Source of the DNA: Actinomycetota bacterium | Lineage (GTDB): Bacteria > Actinomycetota > Actinomycetes > S36-B12 > UBA5976 | Length of the DNA stretch: 64,000 nucleotides | Direction: 5' to 3' | Assembly: GCA_009923495.1 (NCBI GenBank) | Contig: RFTJ01000002.1 | Coordinates: 1-64,000 of the forward strand | Shown here: positions 19,996 through 31,018 of the stretch, piece after piece | How the letters are laid out: the number at the start of each line of letters is the position of its first letter | Numbering within the stretch: the stretch's first letter is position 1 | Notes under the pieces: model-generated | What the model saw: the letters and a program-made list of their open reading frames with translations, nothing else | The model's database searches: none | What the model was told of the DNA's origin: nothing | Program-made: the position numbers and the translations under genes

Positions 19996-20361
19996 ATAGC
20001 GACTAAGAAAAAACAAGCCGTAGCAGTTCAGGCAGATCATTACACATATCGAATCTCTTGGTCGGCTCAAGACAGTGAATACATTGCAACAGTCATTGAA
20101 TTCCCATCTTTGTCCTGGTGTTCTGATTCACGGGAATCTGCGCTCAATGGCCTCACCTCGGTAGTGGAAGAAGTATTGCGAGACCTGATTTCTGGAGGTG
20201 AGGAGATACCCAAGCCATGGGATGAACGAACATTCTCAGGCAAATTCAATTTGCGACTCGGTCCAGATCTGCACAAAAAGGTTGCCTTTGACGCCGCAGA
20301 GCGTCAGGAATCCATCAACACATACATCGTCAAACAACTTGGACAAGCAACCGCAGGGTAA
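19996..20361 (+). CDS. Orphan HicB-family protein with no canonical start codon
   Basis: The open frame covers a typical actinobacterial HicB antitoxin: YTYRISWSAQDSEYIATVIEFPSLSW, then a helix and GEEIPKPW, then a ribbon-helix-helix end (KFNLRLGPDLHKKVAFDAA...SINTYIVKQL). The first ATG, GTG or TTG in frame is TTG at 20110, which would delete the first strands of the domain. The frame is open back to a stop at 19978-19980. The most plausible start is ATA at 19996, giving M-A-T-K-K-K-Q, but a decayed start or sequence error is equally possible. No HicA toxin gene lies on either side, so if expressed it is probably a stand-alone regulator. Confidence 0.5.
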   Translation: MATKKKQAVAVQADHYTYRISWSAQDSEYIATVIEFPSLSWCSDSRESALNGLTSVVEEVLRDLISGGEEIPKPWDERTFSGKFNLRLGPDLHKKVAFDAAERQESINTYIVKQLGQATAG

Positions 20362-20405
20362 GGCGAATTGGGTCCTGCCAATTATTCTCGAACGACCGAA
20401 GTTGA

Positions 20406-21137
20406 TTAATTAGCGGCGAAGTCAGTTATGAGGCGAGTTTCAAATTTGCCATGCACACCACAAGCTGGAGTTTGAGCAATCATCTGCTCCGTAATCGGTT
20501 CATCGACCAGAATGTTGGCAACGGCCTGGGACTTAGCTTCGCCACAGGCCACAATCCAAACTTGGCGTGATGCATTGATAGTTGGGTAAGTCCAAGACAC
20601 TCGAACTGGCGGTGGTTTAGGACTATCTGTAACTCCGACAACTGCTTCCGTTGAATACAGCGTATCTGAATGCGGGAAAATTGAGGCGACATGTCCATCT
20701 GGACCAAGTCCGATGATTGAGACATCCATCAACGTATTGTCGGCACAAAATCGCGTGGTGGTAGCAAGATGAAGTTCCTGCGCGTAAGCCGCTGCTGAAG
20801 CCTGAACATTTTCACTGGTTTCCGGACCAGCAACATGATGAACTTTGCCCAGGAAACTTTCAAGCAGTGGCTCCAAATTCAAATCGTTACGATCTTCGTG
20901 CCCGCGCGGAACATAGCGCTCGTCGCTGAACCAAAGGTGAAGTGTGCGAGTTTTTTGAACTACTGGGTTTGATAGTAAGGCGGCGTTGATAGCCACGCCA
21001 ACTGTGCCACCGGTGAGTGCGATGTGCACATCCGCGCCCGCTGTCGACTTCGCGGAGATCAATTCAACCAGGTCAGCAACAACTGCATCGACAACTTCGT
21101 CAGGCGTTGGCAGGGAAGTGACTTGGATGTCGCCCAT
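20406..21137 (-). CDS. pgl: 6-phosphogluconolactonase
   Basis: 243 residues, DevB/SOL type. Hydrolyses 6-phosphogluconolactone in the oxidative pentose phosphate pathway. Motifs: IALTGGTVG (about 40-48), WFSDERYVP (about 70-78) and the signature GLGPDGHVASIFP (about 144-156). It lies 2 bases after opcA at the end of the tkt-tal-zwf-opcA-pgl operon. No clear terminator follows before the convergent HicB-like gene. Confidence 0.94.
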   Translation of the reverse strand: MGDIQVTSLPTPDEVVDAVVADLVELISAKSTAGADVHIALTGGTVGVAINAALLSNPVVQKTRTLHLWFSDERYVPRGHEDRNDLNLEPLLESFLGKVHHVAGPETSENVQASAAAYAQELHLATTTRFCADNTLMDVSIIGLGPDGHVASIFPHSDTLYSTEAVVGVTDSPKPPPVRVSWTYPTINASRQVWIVACGEAKSQAVANILVDEPITEQMIAQTPACGVHGKFETRLITDFAAN

Positions 21138-21139
21138 GA

Positions 21140-22189
21140 CTACTTTGATTTCTTCTTCGGTTTTGCTGATGATGTAGCAGGTTTAGCTTTAGCCGAATCG
21201 GTCTTTGTCTTACTGCTAGCAGACTTAGCACTCGTCTTCGATTTGATTGGTGCTTTTGCTTTCTTCGCTTCACTCTTTGGCGTTGGATGCAACACAGCAT
21301 CAACACCACGCAAGGCCTGCAAGTAAATCTCGTCAGGATCTAGTCGGCGAAGTTCCTCAGCCAAAAGTTCGGCCATGTTGCGTCGAGGCAGTGCAACAGG
21401 TGACTCCGGCGCGTTAGGAATAGAGAGTTGAGCCACGCGACCATCGGGACGAGACAGTGAAACCTCGCCCTGTGTGGTTTTTAGAACAACTTTTGTAATA
21501 CCCGGCCCTTTGTCGTGCACAATTTTTGTCGGCACATGCAGGCGCTTGCGTAACCAACCGGCAAGTAACAAGGAACTCGCTAACCGTGCTTCGGAATGCA
21601 CAACCACTTCTTGAACGCGACCAACAGGCTGATCTAACGCAGCGGCCAGCATTGATCGCCAAGGGGTTGTGCGGGTCCAGGCAATGTCGGTGTCACCTGG
21701 TTTGTAGTTGGATAACCGAATGCCAAGCTCTTGAATGTAGCTCGCTGTGTTGTTGGTGTCGGTAATGCGGCGCTGAGCGTGCATGCCAATGGGATCGGAT
21801 GATGGGTTATCTGGTGCTTCACCCGGCCACCAGGCAACAACAGGTGTGTCAGGAAGCAATAGCGGAATAGCCACTGACCCTGCATGTTTAGCAAGCTCTC
21901 CATGTAGGCGGCAGGCTATAAGTTCGCCAGGACCTTCATCGCCACCAACTTGAATCTGGGCATCAAGATGAGCCGTGTCTCGACCAGGGCGTTCAATCAA
22001 AGCAATCACACGCATCGGATGCTCACGCGCTGCGATACTTGCCGCTGACAGAGCTTCGGCTTGGTGCATTTCGTCAGTCAGTATCAGCAGTGTGAGAACC
22101 ATACCAACTGTAGGGCTACCCATACGGCGTCGCTCTTCGTTGATAGCCGCCGCAACAGCATTTGCTTGAGTGTTCTCTAAATTGATCAT
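21140..22189 (-). CDS. opcA: Glucose-6-phosphate dehydrogenase assembly protein OpcA
   Basis: 349 residues. OpcA is a redox-sensitive helper needed for G6PDH activity in actinobacteria and cyanobacteria. Family features include the VLTLLILTDE helix, the LPDTPVVAWWPGEAP motif and a DIAWTRTTPWR segment. The last 55 residues are a Lys/Ala/Ser-rich low-complexity tail beyond the conserved part. The ATG chosen overlaps the zwf stop as ATGA; a frame-open extension 60 bases upstream lies inside zwf and is unlikely to be used. Confidence 0.92.
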   Translation of the reverse strand: MINLENTQANAVAAAINEERRRMGSPTVGMVLTLLILTDEMHQAEALSAASIAAREHPMRVIALIERPGRDTAHLDAQIQVGGDEGPGELIACRLHGELAKHAGSVAIPLLLPDTPVVAWWPGEAPDNPSSDPIGMHAQRRITDTNNTASYIQELGIRLSNYKPGDTDIAWTRTTPWRSMLAAALDQPVGRVQEVVVHSEARLASSLLLAGWLRKRLHVPTKIVHDKGPGITKVVLKTTQGEVSLSRPDGRVAQLSIPNAPESPVALPRRNMAELLAEELRRLDPDEIYLQALRGVDAVLHPTPKSEAKKAKAPIKSKTSAKSASSKTKTDSAKAKPATSSAKPKKKSK

Positions 22190-23703
22190 GGTCGGCGCCA
22201 CATCCGACCATCGCGGGCCATCATTTCGTAAGCGCTTTGTGGGCCCCAACCACCGCTGTGATACTGCTCGGGTTGGCCACGCTTTGCCCAGCGTTCCAAA
22301 ATTGGATCAAGAATTTTCCATTGAAGCTCAACTTCTGAATGACGCGGGAACAGCGGTGGGTCACCTAAAAGTACATCCAGAATCAAACGCTCGTACGCCT
22401 CTGGGCTTGCCTCGGTGAACGTGTCGCCGTAGGCAAAATCCATGTTGACGTCACGAACTTCAAGGGCGGTACCCGGAACTTTAGATCCGAATCGCACTGT
22501 CATGCCCTCATCTGGCTGAATCCGGAACACAATCACATTGTTACTAAGTTCCTGTGTTGCAGTTGAGCTAAACGGCAAATGCGGAGCACGTTTGAAAGTT
22601 ACTGCTACTTCAGTCACACGCCGGCCCAATCGCTTGCCAGCACGCAAGTAGAACGGGACGCCAGCCCAGCGACGGTTATCGATATCTACGCGAATTGCAG
22701 CATAAGTTTCAGTGATCGAGTTGGGGTCAATGCCATCTTCTTCAAGGTAGCCTTTAACTTCAACTCCACCTTGCCAGCCGGCAGCGTACTGCCCGCGCGC
22801 ACTATGTTTTTCGATGTCACGAGGGAGCACCAGAGCGCTGAGCACTTTTTCCTTCTCGATTCGTACCGAATCGGCGAGGAAAGAATTCGGTTCTTCCATC
22901 GCAGTAAGCGCTAGAAGTTGAAGTAAATGATTTTGGATTACGTCACGAGCTGCGCCAATCCCATCGTAGTAGCCAGCTCGACCACCGATGCCAATGTCTT
23001 CGGCCATTGTGATCTGCACGTGGTCTACATAGTTTGAATTCCAAATAGGTTCGTACATGGCATTGGCAAAGCGAATCGCCAACATATTCTGCACAGTTTC
23101 TTTGCCAAGGTAGTGGTCAATGCGGAAGACCGAGCCACTGTCGAAAACTGTGCCAACAACTTTATTTAGTTCGCGAGCACTCTGAGTGTCGTGACCAAAC
23201 GGTTTCTCAATCACAACTCGCCGCCAGGCATCTTTGGCTGCATTTGCCAGTCCTGAGCGGCGAAGTTGATTAATCACATCTGGAAAAAGACCCGGCGGAA
23301 TCGAAAGATAGAAAGCATGATTACCTTGGGTGCCACGAGTGGCGTCTAATTCGTCAACAACTCTGCGTAACTCGTCGAATGATTCATCACTGTGAAGATC
23401 CCCAGCAACAAAACGAATGCCTGATGCCAGTTGCTGCCAAACCTCCTCACGAAACTCAGTGCGGGCATGATCACGAACTGAGTCATGCACGATTTGCGCG
23501 AAGTCCTGGGTTTCCCAATCGCGTCTGGCAAAACCCACCAGGGCAAACCCTGGTGGCAGCAGCCCACGATTTGCAAGATCGTAGATTGCAGGCATCACTT
23601 TTTTACGAGCAAGGTCGCCAGTAACACCGAAAATGATTAGCGAACAAGGGCCAGCAACTCGGGGGAGCCTTCGGTCGTTTACATCACGTAATGGGTTGTT
23701 CAC
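22186..23703 (-). CDS. zwf: Glucose-6-phosphate 1-dehydrogenase
   Basis: 505 residues. Oxidises glucose 6-phosphate to 6-phosphogluconolactone, feeding NADPH production. Coenzyme-binding [13 protein letters not shown] near the N-terminus, active-site RIDHYLGKE (about 203-211), and VIEKPFGHD just before it. The GTG start was preferred because it overlaps the tal stop as GTGA and lies right before the conserved N-terminus; the frame stays open 48 bases further up into tal. Sits between tal and its assembly partner opcA. Confidence 0.96.
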   Translation of the reverse strand: MNNPLRDVNDRRLPRVAGPCSLIIFGVTGDLARKKVMPAIYDLANRGLLPPGFALVGFARRDWETQDFAQIVHDSVRDHARTEFREEVWQQLASGIRFVAGDLHSDESFDELRRVVDELDATRGTQGNHAFYLSIPPGLFPDVINQLRRSGLANAAKDAWRRVVIEKPFGHDTQSARELNKVVGTVFDSGSVFRIDHYLGKETVQNMLAIRFANAMYEPIWNSNYVDHVQITMAEDIGIGGRAGYYDGIGAARDVIQNHLLQLLALTAMEEPNSFLADSVRIEKEKVLSALVLPRDIEKHSARGQYAAGWQGGVEVKGYLEEDGIDPNSITETYAAIRVDIDNRRWAGVPFYLRAGKRLGRRVTEVAVTFKRAPHLPFSSTATQELSNNVIVFRIQPDEGMTVRFGSKVPGTALEVRDVNMDFAYGDTFTEASPEAYERLILDVLLGDPPLFPRHSEVELQWKILDPILERWAKRGQPEQYHSGGWGPQSAYEMMARDGRMWRRP

Positions 23704-24812
23704 TTGGCACCCTGCAGCGCAGTTTCGATACTTGCAAGTAGCTGCTCCCAAGCAGCAATGAACTTACTTACTCCGTCAGTTTCAAGTTCTGTGAATACTG
23801 CGTCGGCTGAGACTCCAAGTTCAGCTAAATCAGCCCAAACTTGACGAGCAGTAGCGCTTGTGCCGGTTACAGTGTCACCACGCACAACGCCATGATCTGC
23901 CACGGCATTCAATGTGGCTTCGGGCATGGTGTTCACGGTGTTAGATGCAACAAGTTCAACAACATAACGAGTGTCTTCGTAAGTTGGGTCTTTTACGCCG
24001 GTTGAGGCCCAGAGTGGTCGCTGCACGTGGGCACCTTTACTTTGTAAATCCTTCCAGCGTTGCCCAGCGGTTACCTCTAGGAATGCCTGCCAAGCCAGGT
24101 GGGCGTTAGCAATCGCTGCTTTTCCGCGGACAGCTGCAGCCTGGGGTGTACCAAGTGCATCAAGTTCTTTGTCGACAAGAGTATCTACTCGACTAACAAA
24201 AAATGAAGCAACAGATTCGATCAAGCTAAGGTCGTGGCGATTAGCTTCGGCTTTCTCTAGGCCAGCTAGCCAAGCATCTAGCACTTGGAGGTAACGAGCT
24301 TGGGAGAAGATCAGAGTTACATTAACGCTGATTCCCGCAGCTAGAGTCTCTGTGATTGCTGGCAAACCTGCTCTGGTTGCGGGAATCTTGATCATGAGAT
24401 TTGGTCTGTTTACTGCCAGCCAGAGTTCTTGTGCTTGCGCAATGGTGCCAGCGGTGTCATTAGCCAATCTCGGATCAACTTCAAGAGAAACACGACCGTC
24501 AACATGGCCAGACTTTTCCCAGACCGGTAGAAAGATATCGCAGGCTGCGCTCACATCATGCACTGTCAAGGCTCGTACTGCTTCCTCGGCTGATGCCCCG
24601 GAGATTGCAAGTTCTGCCAGTTGTGGCTGATATTCGGCCAAACCAGAAGTCATGGCCTTTTCAAATATGCTCGGGTTGGTTGTAACGCCGACAACACTCT
24701 TTGTATCGATTAGTTGTTGCAGGTTGCCAGACTCAATCCGGTGGCGATCTAGATCATCAATCCAAATAGATACTCCCGCTTCATACAGCGCGGCCAGTCG
24801 TTCATTTTGCAT
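23700..24812 (-). CDS. tal: Transaldolase
   Basis: 370 residues, the long actinobacterial form. Transfers a dihydroxyacetone unit between sugar phosphates in the non-oxidative pentose phosphate pathway. The [14 protein letters not shown] motif (about 40-53), the MIKIPAT segment with the Schiff-base Lys (about 139-145), NVTLIFS, and [12 protein letters not shown] (about 267-278) are present. It lies 3 bases after tkt with a weak GAAG ribosome site in the tkt end. Confidence 0.95.
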   Translation of the reverse strand: MQNERLAALYEAGVSIWIDDLDRHRIESGNLQQLIDTKSVVGVTTNPSIFEKAMTSGLAEYQPQLAELAISGASAEEAVRALTVHDVSAACDIFLPVWEKSGHVDGRVSLEVDPRLANDTAGTIAQAQELWLAVNRPNLMIKIPATRAGLPAITETLAAGISVNVTLIFSQARYLQVLDAWLAGLEKAEANRHDLSLIESVASFFVSRVDTLVDKELDALGTPQAAAVRGKAAIANAHLAWQAFLEVTAGQRWKDLQSKGAHVQRPLWASTGVKDPTYEDTRYVVELVASNTVNTMPEATLNAVADHGVVRGDTVTGTSATARQVWADLAELGVSADAVFTELETDGVSKFIAAWEQLLASIETALQGAK

Positions 24813-24815
24813 TTC

Positions 24816-26876
24816 TTACTTCGATTCATTAGTTACTAGTGCGGTTGCCGTTGCAACGATTGCTTCAGCGGTTAGTCCAAATTCACTGTAAAGCTTGCCT
24901 GCCGAAGCGGAGGCGCCAAAATGTTCAATACTGATTACCTCGCCACTATGGCCAACATATTTCCACCAGCCCTGTGCGATACCGGCTTCGATAGCCACTC
25001 GTGCCGAGACATAACTTGGCAAAACAGATTCGCGATATTCAGCGCTCTGTTCGTCAAACCACTCCAAACATGGTGCTGACACAACACGTGTACTAATGCC
25101 ATCGGCTTCAAGCAGTTCGCGTGCTGCAATTGCGATGCTAACTTCGGAACCCGTTGCAATTAACACAACCTGTGGTGCAGACGAGCCATCAACGATTATG
25201 TAGGCTCCACGCTTAACTAGTTCGACATTTGTTGTGTGCGCGCTTTCTAAAACCGGCAGGTTCTGACGCGAAAGCGCTAAGGCGGCCGGCTTGTTGTTCT
25301 CGATTACCGCCTGCCAAACGCTTGTCGTTTCGTTGGCATCAGCTGGGCGAATAACCGCAAGGTTTGGAATCGCGCGAAGTGCCCAAAGGTGTTCAATCGG
25401 CTGATGGGTTGGACCATCTTCACCGACGCCAATTGAGTCGTGAGTCCACACATAAGTCACGGGCAAATCCATCAAGGCGGCTAGGCGGACAGCGCCACGC
25501 ATGAAGTCGCTAAAGACCAAGAATGTCCCACCAAATGGGCGAGTTAGCCCACTAGTGGCAATTCCGTTCAAGATTGCACCCATTGCAAATTCGCGAATAC
25601 CAAAATGCAGAATTCGCCCATGCGTGCTGGCATCAGGCATATCGCTAGATGCGGGCAAGAAAGACTTTCCACCCTCGATAACTGTTAGATTGCTCTCGCC
25701 CAAATCGGCGGAGCCACCCCAGAATTCTGGAAGGGCAGCAGCTATAGCCTGAATGACCTCGCTAGAAGCCTTACGAGTAGCAATCTCGGTACCAGAAGCG
25801 AACTTAGGCAAATCTTCGTGCCAGTTGGCAGGCAAGATTCGTGCTTTAAGGCGTTCAAGTAAAGCAGCTTTATCTGGGTTATCCGCTTGCCAGTGCACAA
25901 ATCGTTCTTCCCAAGCAAGGCGCAATACCTGACCGCGGTCTGCAACGCTTCGAGTGTGCGCTAGAACTTCGGCCGGTACCACAAAACTTTCTGCTGGATC
26001 TACACCAAGCAGTGACTTAGTTGCGGCAACTTCAGCCTCACCCAACGCTGAGCCATGTACTTTTCCAGTGTTCTGCAAATTGGGAGCTGGCCAACCAATT
26101 ATGTTTCGCACTCGAACAATGGTCGGACGGTCAGTTACTGCTGTTGCTCGGGTTAAGGCTGCATCGAGGCTTTTAATGTCTACGCTGCCATCGCTTGCCA
26201 TGTCTACATGGTCCACATTCCAGCCGTAAGCGGTGTAGCGCGCTAACACATCCTCGCTAAATGACACCGCCGTGTCACCTTCGATTGAAATGTGATTGTC
26301 ATCGTAAATCACTACTAGATTGCCAAGTTCTTGATGGCCAGCAAGTGAAGAAGCCTCAGAGGTAATACCTTCTTGCAAACAACCATCACCTGCAATTACC
26401 CAAATGCGATGATCAAAGATGCTGGTTCCAGTCGGTGCCGAATCATCAAGCAGGCCGCGTAGGTATCGGGCTTCCATGGCCATCCCAACGGCGCTGGCTA
26501 AGCCAGTGCCAAGCGGACCAGTTGTTAGTTCAACTCCTGCAGTGTGTCCAAATTCCGGATGACCGGGAGTTTGGCTATTCCAGGTACGAAATGACTTCAG
26601 ATCATCCAAGTCAAGTCCATACCCAGAAAGGAAAAGCTGAATGTAAAGCGTCAGACTGCTGTGGCCATTTGAGAGCACGAATCGATCACGGCCAAGCCAG
26701 TGTGGATCAGTTGGATCGTGGCGGAGAAACTTTTGAAAGAGCAGGTAGGCAACTGGGGCTAAGCTCATGGCCGTGCCTGGGTGGCCGTTGCCAACCTTTT
26801 GCACACTGTCCATTGCCAGACATCGGGCGGTAACTACCGCTTGGTCATCAATTGGTTGCCACGAGAATTCGGTCAC
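24816..26876 (-). CDS. tkt: Transketolase
   Basis: About 686 residues. Thiamine diphosphate enzyme moving two-carbon units in the pentose phosphate pathway. Motifs: [13 protein letters not shown] near the N-terminus, the ThDP motif [13 protein letters not shown]...N (about 160-190), and the pyrimidine-binding part [16 protein letters not shown] (about 470-485). Two starts are possible: GTG at 26876, 7 bases after a TACGCT -10 element, and TTG at 26894, which lacks any signal. The GTG is preferred. First gene of tkt-tal-zwf-opcA-pgl, divergent from ctaB. Confidence 0.95.
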   Translation of the reverse strand: MTEFSWQPIDDQAVVTARCLAMDSVQKVGNGHPGTAMSLAPVAYLLFQKFLRHDPTDPHWLGRDRFVLSNGHSSLTLYIQLFLSGYGLDLDDLKSFRTWNSQTPGHPEFGHTAGVELTTGPLGTGLASAVGMAMEARYLRGLLDDSAPTGTSIFDHRIWVIAGDGCLQEGITSEASSLAGHQELGNLVVIYDDNHISIEGDTAVSFSEDVLARYTAYGWNVDHVDMASDGSVDIKSLDAALTRATAVTDRPTIVRVRNIIGWPAPNLQNTGKVHGSALGEAEVAATKSLLGVDPAESFVVPAEVLAHTRSVADRGQVLRLAWEERFVHWQADNPDKAALLERLKARILPANWHEDLPKFASGTEIATRKASSEVIQAIAAALPEFWGGSADLGESNLTVIEGGKSFLPASSDMPDASTHGRILHFGIREFAMGAILNGIATSGLTRPFGGTFLVFSDFMRGAVRLAALMDLPVTYVWTHDSIGVGEDGPTHQPIEHLWALRAIPNLAVIRPADANETTSVWQAVIENNKPAALALSRQNLPVLESAHTTNVELVKRGAYIIVDGSSAPQVVLIATGSEVSIAIAARELLEADGISTRVVSAPCLEWFDEQSAEYRESVLPSYVSARVAIEAGIAQGWWKYVGHSGEVISIEHFGASASAGKLYSEFGLTAEAIVATATALVTNESK

Positions 26877-26883
26877 ACCCTTT

Positions 26884-26889
26884 AGCGTA
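26884..26889 (-). promoter_or_regulatory. -10 element (TACGCT) for the tkt operon
   Basis: TACGCT on the minus strand ends 7 bases before the preferred tkt GTG, giving a leaderless message. It would make the upstream TTG (26894) untranscribed from this promoter, which is why the GTG was chosen. Confidence 0.45.
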
Positions 26890-26983
26890 GTCAATAGGTC
26901 GCGCAGAATTACGGTGACATTGCCAAAGTTTGCCGGTCTTGGTCAGCGGTGAAGGTAAAGGGGACTGCCACTCAGAGCGAAGG

Positions 26984-26989
26984 TAGACT
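26984..26989 (+). promoter_or_regulatory. -10 element (TAGACT) of a leaderless promoter for ctaB
   Basis: Ends exactly 6 bases before the GTG of ctaB. The AAGGAG that abuts the GTG is too close to act as a Shine-Dalgarno, supporting leaderless translation. Confidence 0.6.
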
Positions 26990-26995
26990 GAAGGA

Positions 26996-27940
26996 GTGTC
27001 AGCGGCTTCCACAAACAGTTCTTCCGAAGTTCGCGCATCGGCAAAATCTAGTCGGCTAGGCCGAATTGGTGCCTATGTTGCACTTACGAAACCCCGAATC
27101 ATTGAACTGCTTTTAGTAACAACTATTCCCACGATGTTTCTTGCCGCCGACGGCTTTCCGCCTCTGGCACTTGTCTGCTGGACAGTATTCGGTGGTGCTT
27201 TAGCTGCTGCCGGCTCGAATGTACTCAACTGTTATTGGGATCGGGACATAGATGCGCTTATGCATCGCACCGAGAATCGTCCATCGGCTACGGGCGAGAT
27301 TTCAGGAGCCAAGATTTTGACGTTTGGTGCACTGCTGTCTATTGCCTCCTTTGGGGTACTTTGGCTTAAAGTTAATTCTTTATCAGCTTGGCTCGGCTTA
27401 GGGGCGATTACCTTTTATGTTGTTGGCTACACGATGGTGCTGAAGCGCCGGACTGCACAAAACATCGTGTGGGGTGGGGCAGCAGGTTGTATGCCGGTGC
27501 TAATCGGTTGGGCAGCTGTTCAGAACAAATTGACCGTAGTGCCCTTGGTTCTTTTTCTCATCATTTTCTTTTGGACTCCGCCACACTATTGGCCGCTATC
27601 ACTGCGCTATCGCGAAGACTACGCGCGAGCAGATATTCCGATGCTGCCAGTGGTTGCCAGCGATGAAAAAGTTGCAAACCAGATCATCGCTTACTCCTGG
27701 GTGATGGTTGCTGTTTCTTGGACTCTAAACTTGGCCGCCGACATGTCAATCGTTTATGACCTGGTAGCAATGACATTGGGTGGCTTCTTTTTGGCCGAGG
27801 GATATGCGCTTCGCACAAGAGTCAAAAATGGTGTAGCTGACCTTAAACCAATGCGACTATTTCACTGGTCCATAACATATCTCTCGCTGTTGTTCTTGAT
27901 GATCGGATTAGATCCATTTATCAAGCAACTTCTGCCTTAG
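26996..27940 (+). CDS. ctaB: Protoheme IX farnesyltransferase (heme O synthase)
   Basis: 314 residues, an integral membrane UbiA-type prenyltransferase with about eight helices. Adds a farnesyl group to haem B to make haem O, precursor of haem A for cytochrome oxidase. The first Asp-rich motif is [15 protein letters not shown] (about 80-94); the second region [13 protein letters not shown] is near 200-212. Its 3' end overlaps that of the convergent ctaA by 20 bases. Confidence 0.95.
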   Translation: MSAASTNSSSEVRASAKSSRLGRIGAYVALTKPRIIELLLVTTIPTMFLAADGFPPLALVCWTVFGGALAAAGSNVLNCYWDRDIDALMHRTENRPSATGEISGAKILTFGALLSIASFGVLWLKVNSLSAWLGLGAITFYVVGYTMVLKRRTAQNIVWGGAAGCMPVLIGWAAVQNKLTVVPLVLFLIIFFWTPPHYWPLSLRYREDYARADIPMLPVVASDEKVANQIIAYSWVMVAVSWTLNLAADMSIVYDLVAMTLGGFFLAEGYALRTRVKNGVADLKPMRLFHWSITYLSLLFLMIGLDPFIKQLLP

Positions 27941-28853
27941 CTGGTAACTTTGGCGAAACTGTTAGAGCTAACAGGTGCAAAGTGCTAAGCCATAATACGC
28001 AAGCGCCCAAGACATGCAATGCCACTAGCACCCAAGGTAAGCCGGTGAAGTATTGGATGTAACCAATAGCGCCCTGAGCTAAACCAACAGCTAGCAAAAT
28101 CAGTGAGCGCCTCAAGAAAATCCGATTCGAGTTGTTAGCCAGTACCGCCACAATTAAACCAATCAGAAGCCCAAAGAAGAGCTGCACAGCAGTTGCATGA
28201 ACATGAGAGACGGTAACTGGGTCAAGGCCTAAGCGCGGAACATCTGCATTATCGCCAGCGTGCGGCCCAGTGCCGGTGACTAATGTGCCCAGGACAATGA
28301 TCACAAGTACTAGCGCAGTGATTGCTTGGATCAAATACTTAACGGGCTTGGCGGTTGCATTACTTACTGCTTCATTTGCTTCACTGGCTCGAAGTAGGAG
28401 GAAGTAGGAAACGCAGATCAGGCCAGTCGAGACCAAAAAGTGAGCAGCAACAGTCAACGGGTGCAAACCAGTTAGAACTGTGATGCCACCAAGTACGGCT
28501 TGGAACAAAATCCCAGCAACCACCCCGAAGGCTAATTTGGTTAAATAAGGTCGGGTCGGTAACCCACCTGCCCTGCGCTGACGATTGATAAGTAAAACCG
28601 TGACAAGCGCCGCCAGTGCGATCAGCATCAGCACGCCAGTTAGTAATCGATTGCCAAACTCAACGTACTTGTGCCAAGACTCGGTTTGCGCGCTCGTAGG
28701 GGTAATCGAACCTGGGACACATTCGGGCCAGGTTGGGCAGCCAAGCCCCGAGGAGGTCACCCGGACAAGCGCCCCGGTAACCACAATTGCAGTCTGGGCA
28801 ATCAAATTGGCACGCAAAATTCCACGCTGCCAGGCGGTTAAAACAAGAGGCAC
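27921..28853 (-). CDS. ctaA: Heme A synthase (CtaA/COX15 family)
   Basis: 310 residues with about eight membrane helices. Oxidises haem O to haem A. The first external loop has the Cys pair CPTWPEC (about 39-45) seen in Gram-positive CtaA, and haem-ligand His residues occur in helices ([10 protein letters not shown] region and [21 protein letters not shown]). GTG start, leaderless. Pairs functionally with ctaB, with which it is convergent. Confidence 0.93.
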   Translation of the reverse strand: MPLVLTAWQRGILRANLIAQTAIVVTGALVRVTSSGLGCPTWPECVPGSITPTSAQTESWHKYVEFGNRLLTGVLMLIALAALVTVLLINRQRRAGGLPTRPYLTKLAFGVVAGILFQAVLGGITVLTGLHPLTVAAHFLVSTGLICVSYFLLLRASEANEAVSNATAKPVKYLIQAITALVLVIIVLGTLVTGTGPHAGDNADVPRLGLDPVTVSHVHATAVQLFFGLLIGLIVAVLANNSNRIFLRRSLILLAVGLAQGAIGYIQYFTGLPWVLVALHVLGACVLWLSTLHLLALTVSPKLPAKAEVA

Positions 28854-28859
28854 AGAGCA

Positions 28860-28865
28860 AGCCTA
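28860..28865 (-). promoter_or_regulatory. -10 element (TAGGCT) of a leaderless promoter for ctaA
   Basis: Minus-strand TAGGCT ends 6 bases before the ctaA GTG. It lies in the 88-base divergent space shared with sufR. Confidence 0.6.
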
Positions 28866-28941
28866 CTGACTAACTTGCTCGGTCAAATCAGGCTAATGCC
28901 CTTAATTGGCGGTAATTCGGGAAATACGCAACAATGGAGTT

Positions 28942-29610
28942 GTGAAAATAACTAATTCAGGTGCCGGCAATGTAGCCCAGGCGCTCCTGCAACACGGAGC
29001 TATGACTCCGGTTGCTTTGGCTGAATTATTGAACCTGACAAGTGCAGCAATCCGGAAGCATCTGGATACCTTGACCGAGCAGGGTCTAGTTGAATTCAGC
29101 GAGCGAGCTCCGTACGGGCCAGGCGCATTGAATTCAAGTCGCGGTCGCGGTCGTCCGGCTCGAGTATTTTCGCTAACTGCAAAAGGTCGAGCTACTTTTG
29201 GTAAGCGCGAGGAGAGTATCGCACTTGCAGCCGTGAAATTCTTAGAACAAAAAGGCGGCGAAGCAGCAGTAATCGAATTCGCCGAGCAGCTAGCTGCCAC
29301 ATTTGCAGCAAATCATCCAGAAATAACTGCACAAAATTCGATGACCGATCGGGTGCACGCCTTGGTTGAAGCGTTGAACTCAGATGGCTACGCCTCCGAC
29401 ATCACTAAGGGCGCTGGGAATGCGGCACAAATTTGCCAGCACAACTGCCCAATAGGTGATGTAGCCGAACAGTACCCACAGATTTGCGAGGCCGAGCGGG
29501 CCATGTTCTCCGAGTTACTCGGTGTACATGTGACCAGACTTGCCACGATTGCAAAAGGAAATCCGATTTGTACCACCATGGTGCCAAATACCCGAAGGGA
29601 AACCGCATGA
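28942..29610 (+). CDS. sufR: SufR-like iron-sulfur-sensing repressor
   Basis: About 222 residues. The N-terminal winged helix ([31 protein letters not shown] is its core, here interrupted in description) is followed by a basic wing with GRGRPAR. The C-terminal third has clustered Cys (ICQHNC, QIC, PIC) that in SufR ligate a [4Fe-4S] cluster. SufR represses the suf operon when clusters are plentiful. The GTG start sits 2 bases after GGAG; a TTG 36 bases upstream is the only alternative. Its stop overlaps sufB as ATGA. Confidence 0.88.
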   Translation: MKITNSGAGNVAQALLQHGAMTPVALAELLNLTSAAIRKHLDTLTEQGLVEFSERAPYGPGALNSSRGRGRPARVFSLTAKGRATFGKREESIALAAVKFLEQKGGEAAVIEFAEQLAATFAANHPEITAQNSMTDRVHALVEALNSDGYASDITKGAGNAAQICQHNCPIGDVAEQYPQICEAERAMFSELLGVHVTRLATIAKGNPICTTMVPNTRRETA

Positions 29611-31016
29611 CGACCCAACAAGAACAATTAGATGCGCTAGGCAATTATGAGTTCGGCTGGCACGATGCCGATGTCGCTGGTTCCAATGCAAAGCGTGGCA
29701 TCAACGAGGAAGTCGTTCGAAACATCTCAGGTCTCAAAAGCGAGCCAGATTGGATGCTAGATTTACGCCTTCGCGGTCTTAACCTCTTTGGCAAAAAGCC
29801 AATGCCAAACTGGGGAAGTGACCTAACTGGTATTGATTTCGACAATATTAAATATTTTGTGCGCTCTACAGAGAAGCAGGCTTCAAGTTGGGAAGATTTA
29901 CCAGACGATATCAAAAACACTTATGACCGTTTGGGCATCCCAGAAGCCGAGAAGCAGCGTCTGGTTGCAGGTGTTGCAGCTCAGTATGAAAGTGAAGTTG
30001 TTTATCACAAGATCCGCGAAGACTTAGAAGAACAAGGAGTCATCTTCGTCGACACTGATACCGGCTTGCGTGAGCACGAGGAATTGTTCCGCGAGTATTT
30101 TGGCACGGTAATTCCGGTTGGTGACAATAAGTTTGCTGCATTGAATACCGCCGTGTGGTCAGGCGGCTCATTTATTTATGTGCCGAAGGGTGTTCATGTC
30201 GAGATTCCACTTCAGGCCTATTTCCGAATCAACACCGAAAACATGGGACAGTTTGAGCGCACGCTGATCATTGTTGATGAAGACGCGTATGTGCACTACG
30301 TAGAAGGCTGCACCGCACCGATTTACAGCAGTGATTCATTACATTCCGCAGTTGTTGAGATTATCGTGAAAAAGGGTGCGCGTTGTCGTTACACCACAAT
30401 TCAAAACTGGTCTAACAATGTTTACAACTTGGTAACCAAGCGGGCAGTAGCTCACGAAGGTGCAACCATGGAATGGGTTGACGGCAACATTGGTTCAAAG
30501 GTCACCATGAAGTACCCAGCCATTTGGTTACAAGGCCCGCATGCAAAAGGTGAGACGCTCTCTATCGCTTTTGCTGGTGAAGGTCAGCATCAAGATGCGG
30601 GGGCCAAGATGGTGCACGCAGCACCGTTTACCTCTTCGTCAATTATCAGTAAGTCTGTTGCTCGTGGCGGTGGTCGCACTTCATACCGTGGCTTGATTCA
30701 GGTTCTTGAAGGTTGCCATGGTTCAAAGAGCACGGTTAAGTGTGACGCGCTACTCGTTGACGACATCTCACGTTCAGACACCTACCCATACGTAGATGTT
30801 CGTGAAGATGATGTATCGCTAGGTCACGAAGCTTCTGTATCCAAAGTTTCCGAAGACCAATTGTTCTATTTGATGTCACGCGGCATGAATGAGGACGAAG
30901 CAATGGCCATGATTGTTCGAGGCTTCGTTGAGCCGATTGCACGCGAACTTCCAATGGAATATGCCCTCGAACTAAACCGGTTGATCGAGCTTCAAATGGA
31001 AGGCGCGGTCGGATAA
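29607..31016 (+). CDS. sufB: Fe-S cluster assembly scaffold SufB
   Basis: 469 residues. SufB, with SufC and SufD, forms the scaffold on which Fe-S clusters are built in the cytosol. The [21 protein letters not shown] region and the long beta-helix ([27 protein letters not shown]) are typical, as is the C-terminal [16 protein letters not shown] helix. ATG at 29607 overlaps the sufR stop; the frame stays open upstream into sufR but that segment is not SufB-like. Confidence 0.96.
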   Translation: MTTQQEQLDALGNYEFGWHDADVAGSNAKRGINEEVVRNISGLKSEPDWMLDLRLRGLNLFGKKPMPNWGSDLTGIDFDNIKYFVRSTEKQASSWEDLPDDIKNTYDRLGIPEAEKQRLVAGVAAQYESEVVYHKIREDLEEQGVIFVDTDTGLREHEELFREYFGTVIPVGDNKFAALNTAVWSGGSFIYVPKGVHVEIPLQAYFRINTENMGQFERTLIIVDEDAYVHYVEGCTAPIYSSDSLHSAVVEIIVKKGARCRYTTIQNWSNNVYNLVTKRAVAHEGATMEWVDGNIGSKVTMKYPAIWLQGPHAKGETLSIAFAGEGQHQDAGAKMVHAAPFTSSSIISKSVARGGGRTSYRGLIQVLEGCHGSKSTVKCDALLVDDISRSDTYPYVDVREDDVSLGHEASVSKVSEDQLFYLMSRGMNEDEAMAMIVRGFVEPIARELPMEYALELNRLIELQMEGAVG

Positions 31017-31018
31017 TC

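Noticed and set aside
29484-29606. N-terminal extension of sufB by 41 codons
   Set aside because: It lies inside sufR, is Cys/Arg-rich and unlike SufB; the ATG at 29607 overlaps the sufR stop as ATGA, the usual coupling here.
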